From Branchiostoma floridae (taxonomy: Eukaryota > Chordata > Leptocardii > Amphioxiformes > Branchiostomatidae), in contig NC_049989.1 of the NCBI RefSeq assembly GCF_000003815.2, positions 16,404,522 to 16,468,521 of the forward strand: DNA of 64,000 bases. Direction: 5' to 3'. This document shows positions 55,201-61,200 of the stretch, piece by piece. How positions within the stretch are numbered: the first letter of the stretch is position 1; each line of letters opens with the position of its first letter. The position numbers and the translations under genes were made by a program. The notes below the pieces were generated by a model. It did no database searches. It saw only the letters and a program-made list of their open reading frames with translations, and was not told the origin of the DNA.

Positions 55201-58200
55201 CCAGTGGCATTACTTTTTGAACCGCCCTCGTAATTAGATAACAGGGACTCTCTGTACATACCTGGTATAACCCATTCTTGTTGCAATATTGTATCTGTAT
55301 ACATATCATGTGGCAGACAGGATTCGATGACATTACGTCGTTTAGTTCTTCTCAGGACTGGTTTAGAATAAGATTATTCTGTGCATTCTTTTCTATTTCA
55401 AATCGTGTAAGACTTTTATAAGAAAGTAATTGGGCACACATGATATTGTGATTTGTCAAATGTGCGGAAAATTCATTAAAGTGACTTTGTATCTGCAGAA
55501 AATCCCGTTTTGGATTCTTTATGATCTGATCATACGAAGAAATCCCTAAAAAACGACTTCGCATCCGCGGCAAATGCCGCATTGGGATTTCTTAGGATCC
55601 GACCATGACAAATATACGAGGAAAATCCTATAAAAACGACTTCGCATCCGCGGCAAAGGCCGTTTTGGGACCCGTTCATTCCAGGTATTCGAAGAAATCC
55701 TTTGAAAAATGACTTCGCATCCGAGGGAAATACCGTTTGGGGATTCTTTGCGATCCGATCATTCCAGGTATTCGAAGAAATCCCTAAAAAAAACGACTTC
55801 GCATCCGTGGAAAATCCCAATTTGGGATATGTTTGAGTCTTTTCATTCCGGATCCCAAAAATCCAAATTTCGGATATTTTAGGGATCCAACTCGAATCCG
55901 TTTGCATTCGCTAGCATTTGTTACAAATACGCAAATATCCCTGCTGGAATATGGCTTATACAGTAACATCTGATACCCTTTCCCCCAGTGCACAGACAGA
56001 CAGACACACAGACACACAGACAAACACAGGGTAAAATATAACCTCCATGACATTTCATGGAGGTAACAACATGGTAGAGCTAGTAAGAGGACTAATCCTT
56101 TGATCAAGTTTTGCTCAAAGTTGAAGAACCCCCTAGGAATGTTGTAAATTTGGTAAAATTTCATATTTACACTGCATGTCTTACAACTAAGGAAGGAAAA
56201 GATCCCATTTAACTACATTGTTGGATTGAATGGAATAAGATTAAAAATTCTGTCTTTCAAGTGTCTGCAAAGAACAATAATGCACCTTTACCAATAGGTA
56301 CATTTGGGCCTGTTACACTTCTACTGTTTTCTTAAAACCATTAATGAAATGCCTCCCTTTTCCAGGAGGGTCGGTTTGAGCACAGGGATGTGTCATTGGT
56401 GTGGCAGGATTACCCATCAGACCTGCACAACTGGCTCCTCCGCCTGACTGAGGAGTTTGACCTCACCTTCCCTCTCCCTGACCAGCCTGTCAATGTGGTA
56501 CCCTGCCTGCTACCGGACAAGGAGCCTCAGGTAATTCGTTTGTCTGTTTAGCACATAATTTTTTTTATTTGCTTAGCCCATTATGGAATGCGTGCAGTGT
56601 CAACTCAAGGATGACAGTATATAGGCGCAATTCAAGGAAGACAATATGTTGGTATTGGTAAGTACATGTATCACGGCTGACTCATATTGGTAGACAATAT
56701 GATGTAACCACTAGAGTGGACCATATGCATACCGCTTGAGACATGGGTGGTGACGCAAACCAACTATAAGAAACTATACCAACTATTCACATAGTGGCGC
56801 AGAATAAGCAGTACACTACTTACATGTATGCCTGTTCTTCTTTGTTTCCTTCATGACCTTCTTTGGGCATTGGCATTTATTGTAAGGGAGAGCGCTGATT
56901 TGCAATTTTCAACCTTCTAGAGACAATATCTTTTGAAATGATAACCTTCCCAATATAAGAACCATCCCTGCATAAAAACCTGGCCTGATGCGTTGAAAAT
57001 AATGTGTATCAGACCCCCCCTCCCAGAAACATTAAACACAAATGCCCATGGAAGGCTGTGAAGTGAAGTGCTATGTATTTTTAACTGTCAAGCTGTTTTG
57101 ACCGCCTCTGTGAGGTCTTTTGATGGATGAACTCATGGATAACTAATATGGTATAATGCATTCATGTTGCAGATCTCTGTATTGTATCATGGAAAAAACA
57201 GTTAACATTAGACTTAGTATGTTGTTGGTTAATGTCCAAGTAGTGAAATGACTTTTATTGTTCTTGGTTTACATAACCAGTAAACTGCCTTTGGGCATAA
57301 CACAATTCTTTGTACTGAGTTAGTAATAGTGTATAAGATAACTGTGAGGTTTGGACCCCTCTCTCTAGTTTTTAGAAGTGGGTTCTTTAACGTGGCCAAG
57401 GTGTGGCTGTCCTCAAACATGGGCACAGCTGATTCTTTAGGTGTCAGAACATGCAATCTAATGGTATTGTAAAATGCATTTCCTGGGCAGAATGCCCCAG
57501 GCTTCAGTCAAGTATAGATTGAAGTAGAAGGAGAAGCCTTATTTGCCCTCTTATCTTTGCCACAGTACAACTGGCCAGAAGTTGAACCCCCATGCCATGA
57601 GACCAAGATGCTGTACAGGTTTGACTATCTGCCAGCTGGGCTCTTCAACAGGGCTCAGGTCAGTAACCTACATTGTACAATCAGACTTCATTTTACTATT
57701 GATAACTGTGTTGCATTCTATCTAACTTGCTATAGGATTATACAATGTTAGATTAAATAGAGAATGGGATATTGAGGTGTGATTTGCCATTTTTGATCAT
57801 GTGGAGAGCAATAATTTTTGGCAAGAGTGCCCTGCTACCATTGAGGTCAAAGATGAGATCATATTTTATTACATCATTATAGGTCTACTACGCAGTTTTT
57901 TGCGCTCAAATTTGAAATATTCTAGAACTAAGAAATCTCAGATTTACTACTACTTTTTGACACTTTTTGATACTTTTGTGTCATTATTTCACGTTTGCAA
58001 TGTAGAGAATTAGCCTACAAACATTTCGTCCTACGCGCGCTGTAACTTGTTGACCCCCCTAGTTAGGCACTGGTGAGAATTCAAACAAGAATCAATCATC
58101 AACGGTTATTGGTCGGGAATCTCCGGTGAGTTCCGGGTGCGTGCGAAAGGTCACGGTGAACCACGTGACCAATCTCCAGGTAGGCTCGGGCAGACTCGGA

Positions 58201-61200
58201 TTTTGTCGGTGAAGAAACAAAATGGCTGAAACCCAGTGCGGGCGTGCAGATTCCTAGGTTTTCAAACGCGCTCGCACAGGGAAAATATCGACTCCTGACA
58301 TGCCTTGAATAGTGTTCCGTAACGTGGAAGGCTTGATTCAACTAACTATATAAAGAAATGGCCGGAAAATGGATTTTTTGTTTTCAGTTTGAAGCGCAAA
58401 AAACTGCGTAGTAGACCTTTATGGTTTTACATAAAATTTTCTGTGTGTTTGTCAATACAAAAAGTAATGTAACATAGAATACAACATGGTGTATTGCGTA
58501 TCACCCGGGGTACAAGCCCGACCCACGGGAGGGCTGGGACCGAGGGTGATGCGGAATACACCGTGTTGTATTTCATTTATGTCATACTCACCTGAGAAAA
58601 CACAATGTTTTGATATGAAATGCGCTAGAAGTTGAGAAAATGGTGTGTCCTCAAACAAAAATTATAACAACAGCAATTCTAACGTCCAAATCCGATATTT
58701 GAATTTTCGAAATAGTTCCATTTACTTGAAGGACGCCTGTGGGATACAACTTCGAAGCCTGTGTGATACAGAAAGTTATCACATGGTCCGGAATACCTGT
58801 ATCGAACGTTTTCACGGCCCAGTCATATAGATAAGTTAAAACTCAGAAATACAATGTATTTTTAATATATGTTCTAAATAATACGACAGGTCCGCTTGTG
58901 CCAGTACTCGGACAGTTCAGCAGTGTGGAAGCGAGGCTCTCTTCTCAGGAAGAACAAACACCTGGCTCTCATCCAGCAAACAAGGTGCAGTATGAATAAA
59001 TGAATGAATCAAAAATTTTAGTGCTCCATAGTTTTACATGTAAATAGTACAATGTAACATAGTATATAGTATGGTAACAATGAGCAAGCAATCAATACAC
59101 ACATGTCAATGATAGTTGTCTATCATAAAGAAATATGACTACAGAAATATTGCCGGAATGGCAGATCAACAGTACAAGTTAAACGTTTCTATCTGTTAAC
59201 ATACAGTCTGTCCTTTGTAGAGTGACACAAATGTATTGGCCTAAGTACACAGATATGGAGTCAGGACATGATATAAGTAGATTGAAAACGTCTGTGCTTG
59301 TCTTTGGCGTGGAGGTACGAGATTTACATGTACATGTGATCATATCAACTTTCATCCATTGCCACTGTCAAATGTTAGCATTTAGCAATAAATTACACTC
59401 TGGCATACAGACAATACTAAGAAAGGTACTCTTTTAACTCAAATACTGTAGAATTCTCAATCATGTACTTATTTCCAACTATACAACTTTTCGTAGGGGT
59501 TCTGAGCTCCTGGTGAGAGTACAAGGGCCCCGACCAGAGAACATCTTGTTCCTGGTACATGAAGTGTTTGAGGCCCTTATTGCTGAGAGTTTCCATGGTG
59601 TGCAGTACGACTTCCTCATTCCCTGTCCAGACTGCATCAAAGTGGTCAGTACAAAAAATTCTGGTAGATTTTGTTGATAGCATTGTAGCTGTCATAATCC
59701 AATAATTTGAATAGTTGAGTTGGATAACATAAAAAATGTGATTAAGGAAAGACATACCAGGTCATGCCAGGGTGTGTTATATACTTATAATGACCAGTTG
59801 GAACAGATGACAAACTTGCAAGATTATGTAAATCAGTATGAAAATACTACTTCTTATGAACATTCATTCCCATTCTTCTGGCATTAGTTATAATTTACAC
59901 CAAAGTTTAATCATTACATTGGTGCCAGATGTTTCATCCTCTATCAATGCATATTATTTACTGCCCCTAGCAACACAGCTTGGCACAGAAACAAATCCAA
60001 CCTGCAGCTCATCTCTTTTGATTGACAACATCTTACTCTAGACTTGAATTTTTGTGTATATACAGTGTAATGTTATAGTCACTATAGTCACAGTTTAATA
60101 TGCTATTTGCCGTGTGTGTCATGCTGTTTTGGACAGTTATACATTGCAATGGTCAACCACAGCAATAGCTACAATGTAACCTTAAATTTTCAAGCTAATT
60201 GTGTATCATTATAAACTCATTTCAACTCACCCCACCCCAGGGTTCCCTGGATCCCTACATGTTTGCAGCCTCGCTGGTGAGGAAGGCAGTTGAGCTGAAG
60301 GCTCCCTTCCTACAGTGTGGCACCTACTTCCACATCGTGTCCATCACTGAGCTACAAGGTACGTTATACATGTTCAAAATCTTGATAATGCTCATAAATA
60401 ATGTAGTTTATTTGCAAAGTCATGCCCGAGGGCTAATTGCATATACAATCTCAAGAACTAAGAGAAGAAAATACAGAGTGGTACATAAAACTAGTGTCTA
60501 ATCAACTACATGATGACTATGAATACTATTGTCAGGTTTGACTTCTTCTTTGAAGGTTAATGAACTGTCCCATGTTCTGGATGATGGTGGGATTTTGTCC
60601 TGTGTTTAAGAAGAGCTACATCTCAAGCACATTAAACAAATCTGTCAAAAATAATTTTCAGTTTGTTTCTTTCGTTTGGTAAATGTTTCTTGTACTGTTG
60701 AATGATACTAAGTGCAGGTACATTTTGTACAATGTGTTAACACAAGATGAGACGCAGGATGATCATAATGATTGACATCATAGGGGTAGGATTTCACTTG
60801 AGGTGGATTTCACCAGTGAAAGAGATTAGTCGCTCACCACTGGTGCCAGGATGCCTTGCAGCTGCAAGCTCTCAGCTGCAAGTGGTTCCAGCCACATGCC
60901 AACTGCAAACTCTGCACTGAATCACTCCTCCTGCTTGTTAGCCTTTTGTCCTACTTGCAGGCATGGAGCTCAGAGTCTTATATTGTATATAGGTTTCCCC
61001 TCATTATGCTCTGAAATTAGCCAAAGCTTGGTGTAGTATCTTCACTGCGTCATTATTGAAACCAATAAGCCGCTGAGGGTCAACTCAGACACAGGATTAC
61101 ACCAGATTCTGATAGAGCTTTAATTCAAGACAACATTGCAATCACAATCGCTGATATTGGAGCAAGGGTGAAGCCACGTAACCACGGTGATTCTTTTACC

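Noticed and set aside
55490-55870. CRISPR-like or rRNA-spacer-like array
   Set aside because: Units of ~90 bases are imperfect and contiguous, without fixed repeat/unique spacer structure; an ordinary tandem satellite inside an intron.
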